Assembly: GCA_001931535.1 (NCBI GenBank)
Contig: CP016211.1
Span: forward strand, 7,301,703 to 7,365,702
Direction: 5' to 3'
Source of the DNA: Minicystis rosea
GTDB lineage: Bacteria > Myxococcota_A > Polyangia > Polyangiales > Polyangiaceae
Length of the DNA: 64,000 nucleotides
Notes under the pieces: generated by a model
Told to the model about the DNA's origin: nothing
Databases searched by the model: none
The model's input: the letters and a program-made list of their open reading frames with translations, nothing else
Made by a program: the position numbers and the translations under genes
Shown here: positions 44,563 through 52,245 of the stretch, piece by piece
How the letters are laid out: every line of letters begins with the position of its first letter
Position numbering within the stretch: the stretch's first letter is position 1

Positions 44563-44911
44563 CCCGGCTACGTGGGCCCGAGCGGCGCGGAGTCCAGCGC
44601 GAAGCCGCCCGATGCGATCGAGCCGAGCCGTCTTCGGAGACGAGATCGCCCCGAGATGTCGCGGCGCAGACTGCATCGAGCCTGCCGAGCCAAGCCCTCG
44701 TCCAGTTGAACGCCCGTCTTCGTCCAGTCGAACATCTCGATGTCCAACTGCCTATCACGTGCGCTCGCGCGCGCGGCCCTCCGGCGCGAGCACCCTCGTT
44801 TTCATCGCGCGCTGCCCGCGACGGGCGCCCGGTACGGGCGTTGCGAAGCGCCCTTCAGTCCGCGGCGACGTCACTCCCGACATCGCTTCGAGGACGCCTG
44901 AGGAGGGAACG
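44563..44911. other. 349-bp divergent intergenic region
   Basis: No gene is seen. It contains the direct repeats at 44700-44733 and the AGGAGGG ribosome site (44901-44907) of the next gene. Confidence 0.5.
44700..44733. promoter_or_regulatory. direct repeats upstream of the MFS gene
   Basis: GTCCAGTTGAAC (44700-44711) and GTCCAGTCGAAC (44722-44733) are repeated 22 bp apart, about two helical turns. A short ACATC-TC-GATGT dyad overlaps the second copy. This looks like an operator for the divergent genes; the regulator is not encoded next to it. Confidence 0.4.
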
Positions 44912-46264
44912 ATGGTCACCGTTCAAAGCACCAGTGATGCGTACGACGTCGCTTATGAATACACGCTGCGGTTCTATCCGCGGTGGTTTTCGTGGGTGCA
45001 ATTCAACCTCAGCAGTGAGAACAGCGAGCGGGACGGCACGGCGATGTCGAACCGATTGACCGGGCCGGACGGGATGGGCCCGGAGTACAAGATCGTCGTC
45101 GCCATCAACGACGACACCATCTATGCCGAGGCCTTCCTCGACGTGTCGAACGAGCCGGTGATTCTCAGGATCCCGAGCTACGAGAACAGCTATTCGATCC
45201 TCCAGCTCGACGTGTACGGCAACGTCCTGTCCACCCCGTTGAGCCAAAACCCACCCTCCCAAGGCGGGACCTACGCGTTCGTGAAGAACGGCTATCAAGG
45301 GCAGCTCCCGAGGGAGGCCATTCGGGTCGAGATGCCTTATTCCTTCACGTCGATTGCCATTCGCATCGACAAATACTCGTCCTCGGGCGCGGACCTGATT
45401 TCGGTCGCCGGCGACTTCCGGTCTCACCTCATCATGGTGCCGCTCTCCAAGTACAATCCCGATGACATCGAGACAGGCCGCACGCTGGTGATGCCGCTCT
45501 TCTTCTTCGCTGCCTCGGTGAAGATGATGGCCGACCAAGGGATCGCGGCCGCGCCGCAGGCCTTCTTGACGACGCTTGCGAAGGCGATGGCGTCGCCGAC
45601 GACGCAGCCGCTCACGGCGGACGACAGCGCGCTCATCGATCGCTTCAATGCCCTGTTCTTCGAGGCGAAGAGCACGACGGGCACGGACTCGCGCTCGATG
45701 CGCGACATCATCGCCGGCGCGCAGGCGGCGCACGCGGCCCTCGTCAATCGCTGGCAGTCGAACCTGGGCCCGACGAACTGGATCCACTTCGACAACATCG
45801 GACAATGGGGGACGAACTACCTCGATCGCGCGGCGCTCACCGAATACATCCAGTGCGGCAACGGCCCCTCGTCGGCGTACTACGCGGACGCCTTCGTCGA
45901 CGACAGCGGCCTGCCGCTCGACGGCGCGAGCTTCGCGTACACGATCCAGTTCACGAAGGATCAGATCCCGGAGGCCAAACGCTTCTGGTCGGTGACGGCC
46001 TACACGCCCGGCGCCATCGAGCTCGTGCCGAACTCCGCCGACAAATACGTCGTCGCCTCCTACACGCCGGGGCTCGTGACGGCATCCGACGGGTCGATCA
46101 CCATCTACGTACAGGCCGACGCGCCGACGACGGTGGGCAACGCTAACTGGCTCCCCGTACCCAAAGGCCCCTTCAGCTTACTGCTCCGCATCTATGGGCC
46201 CGAGGGCTCCGCCGCCGATGGGAGCTACGTGCCGCCCAAGATCCACCGCGGCCTCGCGCGCTGA
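44912..46264 (+). CDS. DUF1254/DUF1214 protein
   Basis: A 450-residue protein with an N-terminal DUF1254 (about 20-150; GPEYKIVVAINDDTIYAE) and C-terminal DUF1214 (about 320-430; FWSVTAYTPGAIELVPN, PTTVGNANWLPVPKGPFSLLLRIYGPE). No signal peptide is seen, though many family members are exported. The function of the family is not established. AGGAGGG precedes the ATG by 4 nt. Codon use is slightly less GC-biased than its neighbours. Confidence 0.85.
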   Translation: MVTVQSTSDAYDVAYEYTLRFYPRWFSWVQFNLSSENSERDGTAMSNRLTGPDGMGPEYKIVVAINDDTIYAEAFLDVSNEPVILRIPSYENSYSILQLDVYGNVLSTPLSQNPPSQGGTYAFVKNGYQGQLPREAIRVEMPYSFTSIAIRIDKYSSSGADLISVAGDFRSHLIMVPLSKYNPDDIETGRTLVMPLFFFAASVKMMADQGIAAAPQAFLTTLAKAMASPTTQPLTADDSALIDRFNALFFEAKSTTGTDSRSMRDIIAGAQAAHAALVNRWQSNLGPTNWIHFDNIGQWGTNYLDRAALTEYIQCGNGPSSAYYADAFVDDSGLPLDGASFAYTIQFTKDQIPEAKRFWSVTAYTPGAIELVPNSADKYVVASYTPGLVTASDGSITIYVQADAPTTVGNANWLPVPKGPFSLLLRIYGPEGSAADGSYVPPKIHRGLAR

Positions 46265-46312
46265 ATCGACACGCGTGACTCACAAGCGCTCGAGCGTCTC
46301 GTGCACGCCGTC

Positions 46313-46365
46313 AAAAGAGGAGCACAAGGACGCGCTCTTCTCCGCTGTCCTTGCGCTCCTCTTTT
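46313..46365. terminator. bidirectional intrinsic terminator
   Basis: AAAAGAGGAGCACAAGGAC (46313-46331) pairs with 46347-46365, 18 of 19 positions, ending in TTTT. It has A-run and T-run on opposite sides, so it can stop both the DUF1254 gene and the convergent periplasmic gene. It is the only classical T-tract terminator noticed in the window. Confidence 0.8.
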
Positions 46366-46456
46366 CGTTCGTGAATCGTGCTCGTCGATGTGTCCGACCA
46401 GGCTTCGGCGCCAGTCGTCGTAGATTGGAGCCGCGCAGACGCTCGTCCCTCGCTCA

Positions 46457-46524
46457 GGCTCCATCCGACGACGTCGCGAGCGCACAGCGAGGGAGAGCGA
46501 GCGTAGCCGTCGTCCGACGGAGCC
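46457..46524 (-). terminator. hairpin at the end of the 100-residue gene
   Basis: 46457-46473 pairs with 46508-46524 at 15 of 17 positions; the arm touches the stop codon of the minus-strand gene. Loop 34 nt, no T-run, so this is a weak call. Confidence 0.35.
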
Positions 46525-46826
46525 TACCGTCGCCGGCCGTAATGATGGTACCGCGACGGGTAACGCGTGCGATGGTCGCGCAGGAACGCCGGCTCGACGT
46601 GGTAATGCGCCCAGGCGCCGCGCGCGTCGCGGTAGTGCCAGTGGCCGTCGTACCAGTATGCGGCGTGCCCCTCGTAGTAGACGGGGACGAGCGTGGCGAC
46701 GACCTCCGCCGGCGGAGGCCTGTATTGGGCTTCGGCCGGCGTGTCGCCGAAGCTGACCGCAGCGAAGGCGCCGATCGCCAGAGCGGCCGCGAGTCCTCTC
46801 GAAAGGGTCCGTGCGCTTTGCTTCAT
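46524..46826 (-). CDS. small secreted His/Tyr-rich protein
   Basis: A 100-residue protein. The signal peptide ends near PAEAQ. The mature part is rich in aromatic and His residues (YYEGHAAYWYDGHWHYRD, then AHYHVEP and YHHYGRRR), reminiscent of small YXWXXXXW-type periplasmic proteins. ATG at 46826 is supported by GAGGG. It starts 7 nt after the Spy-like gene and is in its operon. Metal or heme contact is possible but unproven. Confidence 0.7.
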   Translation of the reverse strand: MKQSARTLSRGLAAALAIGAFAAVSFGDTPAEAQYRPPPAEVVATLVPVYYEGHAAYWYDGHWHYRDARGAWAHYHVEPAFLRDHRTRYPSRYHHYGRRR

Positions 46827-46833
46827 GAGTCCC

Positions 46834-47805
46834 TCACTTGGCTGCATGCGGGTCGGTGAGACGCTCGCGGAGGTGCTCCGCCAGCTTGGTCCGCTGCTCC
46901 GGAGTGAGCAGCGGGGTCACGATCTTGTAGAAGCGCGCGGTGCGCGCCGTGCCGTGCTTCGACACGTGGGTGCTCGCCGCCTTCGCGGTCGCGAGCGTCT
47001 TCGCGTCGAACGTCTCGGCGACGAAGGCGGTCTCGAACGCCTTGATGTGCGTGTCGAGCGCAGCGGCATCGGGAGCCGCGGCCGGCGCGTCCTTCTTCAG
47101 GGCCTCGGAAATCTTGTCGACCTGCTCCGGCGTGAGACTGAGCTGCGTCGCGAGGTGATCCAGGCGGCTGTGCTTCTCCTTGCTGCCCTCCGCTTCTTCG
47201 TGCGTGACCTTCTTCCAGACCGAGATGTGCGCCTGGACCTTCTCGACGAGCGCCGCGCGCTCGGCCGGCGAGAGCGCCGCATGGAGCTGATTGAGCGCGG
47301 CGGCGGTCCCGTCGTGGACCGCGGCCGCAGCGGCCTCCTGCTTCGCGATCGCCGCGTCGAGCTTGGCGTTGTCGATCTTTCCGGCTGCGACGCCGTCGGC
47401 GAGGATCGTGAGCACGTTGCGCCCCGCCTCGCGCGAGGACGCAGTCTTCTCGCGCAGCTCGCCTTGGATCTTCTCGACCTGCGCCTTCTTCTCGTCGGGC
47501 AGCCCGAGCGTGTCGAGGGCCATGTGAATGAACATCGCCACGCCGCCGTGATGATGATGCCGGTGATGGTGGCGGAGGTGCTTGCCGGCCTCCTCCTCCT
47601 CGGCGGCGGCCGCTGGATCCGCCGTGGGTACGGCCGATGCGGACGCCGACGGCGCGTCGCTCGCAGCCGATGCCGTGAGCGCCGCCGTCGACGATGCCGT
47701 CGGTGCCGCGCCCGTCGTCGCGCTGGTCTTGCTCGCGTCGTCGCACCCGGCGACGGCCACCATCGTCAATGCAAGCCCCAAGCTTGCGCTACGCCACTGA
47801 CCCAT
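46834..47805 (-). CDS. Spy/CpxP-like lipoprotein with polyhistidine stretch
   Basis: A 323-residue lipoprotein (lipobox VAVAGC, Cys21). A Ser/Ala-rich linker and EEEE lead to a His cluster at 76-86 (HLRHHHRHHHH). Then come two LTxxQ-type helical segments (ALSPAERAAL; SLTPEQVDKI; LLTPEQRTKL near the end), as in Spy/CpxP periplasmic chaperones and metal-stress sensors. ATG follows AGGAGG by 8 nt. It shares an operon with the His-rich small protein. Envelope metal or misfolding stress is the likely theme. Confidence 0.82.
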   Translation of the reverse strand: MGQWRSASLGLALTMVAVAGCDDASKTSATTGAAPTASSTAALTASAASDAPSASASAVPTADPAAAAEEEEAGKHLRHHHRHHHHGGVAMFIHMALDTLGLPDEKKAQVEKIQGELREKTASSREAGRNVLTILADGVAAGKIDNAKLDAAIAKQEAAAAAVHDGTAAALNQLHAALSPAERAALVEKVQAHISVWKKVTHEEAEGSKEKHSRLDHLATQLSLTPEQVDKISEALKKDAPAAAPDAAALDTHIKAFETAFVAETFDAKTLATAKAASTHVSKHGTARTARFYKIVTPLLTPEQRTKLAEHLRERLTDPHAAK

Positions 47806-48106
47806 TCAGTGCCTCCTCGTATTCATCGGGGGCCGCGCTCGGAAGAAGCGCAGCACGCTGGCCAAAACGCGGCCGCCGCGTCTGCAACGGTCGGACCTGC
47901 TCCAACTTGCCGCGAATCGACGGCGATTTCGGAGCCCCTGCGCACACGAGAGACCGTCCGAAGGACAGACAACGTGTCTACGAATCGAACATGGCAACAT
48001 GGCTCGCTGGGCTCGGCGACGTCGCTCACCGTGTCTCCGCGATGCATGCGTCGCGCTCGTCATCGCGCGCGCCGAATGGCATACGCTCCGCTCCCGAGGA
48101 GCCACC
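47806..48106. other. 301-bp divergent region
   Basis: No gene and no striking repeat was seen. A TACGCT box at 48082-48087 and GAGGAG before 48107 serve the thioesterase gene. Confidence 0.4.
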
Positions 48107-48502
48107 ATGAGCATCGATTTTGCCGCGATCATGCCGTTCGTCCGCCACGCTGGGATTGCAATCGCCTCGGCGACACGCGAGGAGGTCAAAGGCACCCTCG
48201 CCTGGCGCGACGAGGTGTGCACCACGGCCGGCGTGATCCACGGCGGCGCCCTCATGACCCTCGCCGACAGCCTCGGTGCGATCTGCGCGTTCTTGAACCT
48301 GCCCGAAGGCGCGACGACGTCGACCATCGAGTCGAAGACGAACTTCTTCCGGCCCGTCACCAAGGGCGCGGTGCACGGCTCCTCCACGCCGATCCACGTG
48401 GGCAGGAGCACGATCGTGGTGCAGACCGATCTGCGCGACGACGCCGGGAAGCGCGTGGCGCTCGTCACCCAGACGCAGGCCGTGCTGGCGCCGAGCGCCT
48501 GA
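48107..48502 (+). CDS. PaaI-type hotdog thioesterase
   Basis: A 131-residue single hotdog domain. GVIHGGALMTLADSLGA is the PaaI-family catalytic segment, with ESKTNFFRPVTKGAVHG after it. Such enzymes hydrolyse aromatic or medium-chain acyl-CoA. ATG follows GAGGAG. It stands alone between divergent and unrelated genes, so the natural substrate is not indicated. Confidence 0.9.
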   Translation: MSIDFAAIMPFVRHAGIAIASATREEVKGTLAWRDEVCTTAGVIHGGALMTLADSLGAICAFLNLPEGATTSTIESKTNFFRPVTKGAVHGSSTPIHVGRSTIVVQTDLRDDAGKRVALVTQTQAVLAPSA

Positions 48503-48672
48503 CGGTGGCGAGCGACCTCGAGAGATCCTCGCGAGCCGCTCGATCAACGTCGTCACCGAGCGCGCCGCCGTTCATGCGAGCCTCGCGACACTCGCACGGA
48601 CGACGCTTTTCCAAGCATCAGCGGGCATGGCATAACCACGAGCCTCACCGCGATCTCAGGACACCTCTGCAC

Positions 48673-49125
48673 ATGACGCTCGACTGGGTCTGCAAGCATC
48701 ACTCGCAACTCTCGCTGCAGGAGCTGTACGCGCTCCTGCAACTGCGCAACGAGGTCTTCGTCGTCGAACAGAAGTGCCCGTACCAGGACATCGATGGTCT
48801 CGATCTGGTGGGCGAGACCCATCACCTGCTGGCCAGTCGCGAGGGCCGGCTGCTCGCTTGTCTGCGCCTGCTCGACCCGAAGCGCCATGAAGGCCAAGTG
48901 GTGATCGGCCGCGTGGTCAGCTCCAGCGCGGCGCGGGGCCAGGGTTTGGGGCACCAGTTGATGGAGCAGGCGCTACTGGCAGCGGAGCGCCTTTGGCCGG
49001 GCATGCCGTTGTACCTCTCGGCGCAGGCGCACCTTCAAGGCTACTACGGTCGCTACGGCTTCACGCCGGTCACCGAGATCTATCTGGAAGACGACATCCC
49101 GCACATCGGCATGCGCCGCGGCTGA
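48673..49125 (+). CDS. elaA: ElaA-like GNAT acetyltransferase
   Basis: A 150-residue GNAT protein. LQELYALLQLRNEVFVVEQKCPYQDIDGLDL, GRVVSSSAARGQGLGHQLM (acetyl-CoA loop RGQGLG), AQAHLQGYYGRYGF and DDIPHIGMRRG match ElaA nearly end to end. The sequence reads unusually like pseudomonad ElaA, with little divergence for a myxobacterium. It is flanked by unrelated genes. Acquisition by transfer is inferred. The physiological acceptor is unknown. Confidence 0.92.
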   Translation: MTLDWVCKHHSQLSLQELYALLQLRNEVFVVEQKCPYQDIDGLDLVGETHHLLASREGRLLACLRLLDPKRHEGQVVIGRVVSSSAARGQGLGHQLMEQALLAAERLWPGMPLYLSAQAHLQGYYGRYGFTPVTEIYLEDDIPHIGMRRG

Positions 49126-49199
49126 ATCCCGCGGGCTCGATGGCGGTGGCAGCCGTGGTCGGCGTCCATCACGCCGACCACCGCTGCATCAGGGATCGC

Positions 49200-50597
49200 T
49201 CAGCCGCCCTTGGCCAGGGCTTCGGCGAAGCTCGTGTCGTAGCGGCCTTCGACGAAGGCCGGCGCAGCCAGCACCTTGCGCAGGAAGGCCACGTTGGTGG
49301 CGGCCTTGGCGCCGGTGGGGGCCACCAGATCGATCACCGTGCCCGCGAGCGCCTGATCCATGCGCGCGATGGCGGCCGCGCGATCGCTGCCGTGAGCGAC
49401 GATCTTGGCAATCAGGGGATCGTAGAAGGGCGTGACGCTGAGCCCCTCGGCCACGCCCGTCTCGACGCGCAGATCGGAGCCGGCCTCGGGCCACGTGATC
49501 TTCTCGAGCTTGCCCGGCTGGGGGATGAACTTCTTGGCCGGATCCTCCGCGTAGACACGCACCTCGATGGAGTGCCCGCGACGCGTGGGATTCAGGATCT
49601 CGGGGGCGAGGCGCTCGCCGGAGGCCACGCGGATCTGCTGCTCCACGAGATCGATGCCCGTGCACATCTCGGTCACGCAATGCTCGACCTGAAGGCGCGC
49701 GTTGACCTCGAGGAAGAAGATGTCGCCGTCCTCGCCGCTGGCCACGAACTCCACCGTGCCTGCGCCCACGTAGCCGACGCTGGTGACCACCTTGAGCGCG
49801 GCGGCGAGGAGATCGGCGCGCTTCTTCTCGCCCGCTTCACCCGCGAAGAACGACGCGGGAGAGGGCGTCTCCTCGACGATCTTCTGGTGGCGGCGCTGCA
49901 CGCTGCACTCGCGCTCGCCCAGCGCCACCGCGCCGCCATGCGCGTCGCAGAGGACCTGCACCTCGATGTGGCGCGGGGCCTTCACGTAGCGCTCCATGTA
50001 GACGCGCGCGTCGGCGAAGGCCGACTTGCCGCGATCGGAGCAGGCCGTGACGGCGCGCGCGAGCTTCGCCGGATCCTCGACGATCTGCATGCCGATGCCG
50101 CCGCCGCCGCCCGCGGCCTTGACGATCAGCGGGTAGCCGATGCGCTCGGCCTCGGCGGCGATCGCGGCCGCGTCGTCGACCGTGATGGGGCCGTCGGTGC
50201 CGGGCGGCGGCTGCACGCCGGCGGCACGGGCCACGTGGCGAGCCTTGATCTTGTCGCCGAAGGCATCGAGCACCGAGATGGGCGGGCCGATGAACGTGAT
50301 GCCCGCTTCGGCCACGCGCGCGGCGAACTTCGCGTTCTCGCTGAGCAGGCCGTAGCCCGGGTGGATGCCCTGGGCGCCCGTCGCGATCGCGGCGCCGACG
50401 ACGGCCTCGATGTCGAGGTAGCTGTCCTTCACCGGCGGCGGGCCGATGCGCACGGCCTCGTCGGCCAGCTTGACGTGCGGCGCCTCCGCGTCGGCGTCCG
50501 AGTGCACGGCGACCGTCGCGATCCCCAGGCGCTTGCAGGTCCGGATGACGCGACAGGCGATCTCGCCGCGGTTGGCGATGAGAATTTTATTTAGCAC
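49200..50597 (-). CDS. accC: biotin carboxylase subunit
   Basis: A 465-residue ATP-grasp biotin carboxylase that carboxylates biotin on a carrier protein, for acetyl-CoA or propionyl-CoA carboxylase. NKILIANRGEIACRVIRTCK, AAGGGGGIGM, and EVNARLQVEHCVTEM are diagnostic. It has no biotin-carrier domain and no carboxyltransferase gene beside it. GTG start at 50597 has no Shine-Dalgarno but a CATAAT box 8 nt upstream; a downstream start would delete the conserved N-terminus. Confidence 0.92.
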   Translation of the reverse strand: MLNKILIANRGEIACRVIRTCKRLGIATVAVHSDADAEAPHVKLADEAVRIGPPPVKDSYLDIEAVVGAAIATGAQGIHPGYGLLSENAKFAARVAEAGITFIGPPISVLDAFGDKIKARHVARAAGVQPPPGTDGPITVDDAAAIAAEAERIGYPLIVKAAGGGGGIGMQIVEDPAKLARAVTACSDRGKSAFADARVYMERYVKAPRHIEVQVLCDAHGGAVALGERECSVQRRHQKIVEETPSPASFFAGEAGEKKRADLLAAALKVVTSVGYVGAGTVEFVASGEDGDIFFLEVNARLQVEHCVTEMCTGIDLVEQQIRVASGERLAPEILNPTRRGHSIEVRVYAEDPAKKFIPQPGKLEKITWPEAGSDLRVETGVAEGLSVTPFYDPLIAKIVAHGSDRAAAIARMDQALAGTVIDLVAPTGAKAATNVAFLRKVLAAPAFVEGRYDTSFAEALAKGG

Positions 50598-50605
50598 AGC
50601 AAACG

Positions 50606-50611
50606 ATTATG
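50606..50611 (-). promoter_or_regulatory. -10-like box before accC
   Basis: On the minus strand CATAAT ends 8 nt before the GTG of accC, with no ribosome site. Leaderless start is inferred. Confidence 0.4.
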
Positions 50612-50628
50612 AGCCTCGTCGCGGCCCG

Positions 50629-51876
50629 TCAAGGGGCCGGCGCGGCTTCGGTGACGGGCGCGGGCGGCGCGACCGGCTCGGGCGGGATGCGCCCGCGCGC
50701 GAGCGCGTTGCCCGTGAACGCGAGGCCCAACGCGGAGAGGCCCGCGCTCGTCATGAAGTGCCCGACGTACCCGAGGCGCGCGGCCACGAAGCCGCTCAGC
50801 GTGGCCGCGGTGCCCGTGGCGATCACGACGATGCTGGCCTGGAGCGTGTAGTCGGTGGCCGCAGCGTCGCCGCACACATCCATCATGATGGTGAAGAGCG
50901 CGACGGTGGCCATGCCGCCCGTGACGTGCTCGACGATGCTCGCGGCCCAGATCGCAGGGACGCCGCCGATCCCCGCGGCCGGCGCCACGTAGCCGAGGAT
51001 GCCGATGAGCTGGAGGACACCGGCGATCAACAGCGCGCGCTTGCGACCGACCCGGCTCACGAGCACACCGCCGAGCAACGCGCCCACGAGGCCCGCGAAG
51101 AAGCCCGCGCCGCCGATGAGCACGCCGATCTCCGCGACGCCGAAGCCGCGATCGACGAGCAGCGGCTTCACCATGCCGTACGCCAGCGCCTCCCCGCCCT
51201 TGTAGACGACGAGCACCACGAGCCACGTGCCCATGCGCGGCCGGCGCAGCGAATCGAGCCACGCGCCCATCCCCGGTGGAGAGGCCTTTGCGGCGACGAC
51301 CGGCGGAGGGCGCTCGCGATGGAGCGCGATGGGCACCGTGACGATGGCGAGCATCGCGGCCATCGCGAGGTACGTGGGCGCGTATCCGAGCTTGTCGAAG
51401 ACCACGAGGAGGAAGCCGCCGCCCAGGATCATGCCCACGCGGTAGCCCGCGACCTGGACGCCGTTGCCGTAGCCGCGCTCGGTGCCTTCGAGCAGCTCCA
51501 CCGCGAGGCCGTCGGTGGCGATGTCCTGCGTGGCGGCGATCACGTTGGTGCAGACGAGCGCGACCATCATGGGCATGAGGCTCGCGCTCGGATCGACGAA
51601 GGCCAGGGCCGTCGCGACGAGGACGCTGAGGATCTGGAGCGGCAGGATCCACGACCTTCGCCGGCCGAGCGCGGGCGAATGGTAGCGATCGACGAACGGC
51701 GCCCAGAGGAACTTGAGCGCCCAGGGCAGCATCAAGAGCTGACTGAGGCTGATGACCGAGAGCTCGAGCCCACGCTTGCGCATGAGCACCGGGAGCGCCT
51801 GGGTGAAGAAGCCGGAAGGCAAGCCCTGCGAGACGTAGAGCGAGGCGAGCAAGCCCAGCTTGGCGGATGTCTTCAT
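50629..51876 (-). CDS. AmpG/PAT-family MFS permease
   Basis: A 415-residue, about 12-span permease. GLLASLYVSQGLPSGFFTQALPVLMRKRG and LMLPWALKFLWAPFVDRY, then QDIATDGLAVELL, are typical of AmpG muropeptide and acetyl-CoA transporter-like (PAT) proteins. AmpG imports anhydro-muropeptides for recycling; a lytic transglycosylase is encoded 27 kb away. The C-terminus is Pro/Ala-rich. Other substrates are possible. Confidence 0.87.
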   Translation of the reverse strand: MKTSAKLGLLASLYVSQGLPSGFFTQALPVLMRKRGLELSVISLSQLLMLPWALKFLWAPFVDRYHSPALGRRRSWILPLQILSVLVATALAFVDPSASLMPMMVALVCTNVIAATQDIATDGLAVELLEGTERGYGNGVQVAGYRVGMILGGGFLLVVFDKLGYAPTYLAMAAMLAIVTVPIALHRERPPPVVAAKASPPGMGAWLDSLRRPRMGTWLVVLVVYKGGEALAYGMVKPLLVDRGFGVAEIGVLIGGAGFFAGLVGALLGGVLVSRVGRKRALLIAGVLQLIGILGYVAPAAGIGGVPAIWAASIVEHVTGGMATVALFTIMMDVCGDAAATDYTLQASIVVIATGTAATLSGFVAARLGYVGHFMTSAGLSALGLAFTGNALARGRIPPEPVAPPAPVTEAAPAP

Positions 51877-52030
51877 GCGGCGCGGCCCGGAGGTAAGTGC
51901 CGGCCGCGCGAGCGGTCAAGGGTGGATCGCCGAAGGATCGAGCGCTTTGGCTCGCGCGCTCGAGGCCTGCGAAATCACCACACAGGGGTGAGCATGCGCA
52001 CGGCCTCGCGAGCCTTCGAGGTCGCGAGGG

Positions 52031-52210
52031 TCACCGAGGAAAACACACGATCAGCACGATCATCATGACGATGGCCGCGAAGACGCCCCCGATCGCGCCC
52101 GCCGCCGCAAGCGGCGCGCTCGGGCCTCCCGGCGTGAGGTCGAAGGCCGATTCGAAATCGATGCAGAGCATCCTTTTGCAGAATGGTTGAAGCAGATTGC
52201 CAATCTGCAT
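52031..52210 (-). CDS. possible 59-residue membrane protein
   Basis: ATG at 52210 or GTG at 52219. The sequence has a polar start with two Cys, then PLAAAGAIGGVFAAIVMMIVLIVCF, one clear membrane span, and ends PR. The hydrophobic run in a GC-rich background supports coding. A GCAGATTG-C-CAATCTGC dyad covers its first codons. No homologue is known to me. Confidence 0.5.
   Translation of the reverse strand: MQIGNLLQPFCKRMLCIDFESAFDLTPGGPSAPLAAAGAIGGVFAAIVMMIVLIVCFPR
52192..52208. promoter_or_regulatory. 17-bp perfect dyad
   Basis: GCAGATTG and CAATCTGC flank a single C. It overlaps the first codons of the small membrane ORF and could be a protein-binding site or an mRNA hairpin at its start. 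Confidence 0.35.
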
Positions 52211-52245
52211 AAGCCCCACCTCTCATCGGTTCTCCGCCTCGCACC

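Noticed and set aside
41399..44758. A 1119-codon open frame on the minus strand
   Set aside because: Only the part from 43168 down is the phosphohexomutase. The upstream part is a shadow of the MFS gene, rich in Arg/Ala with no motif.
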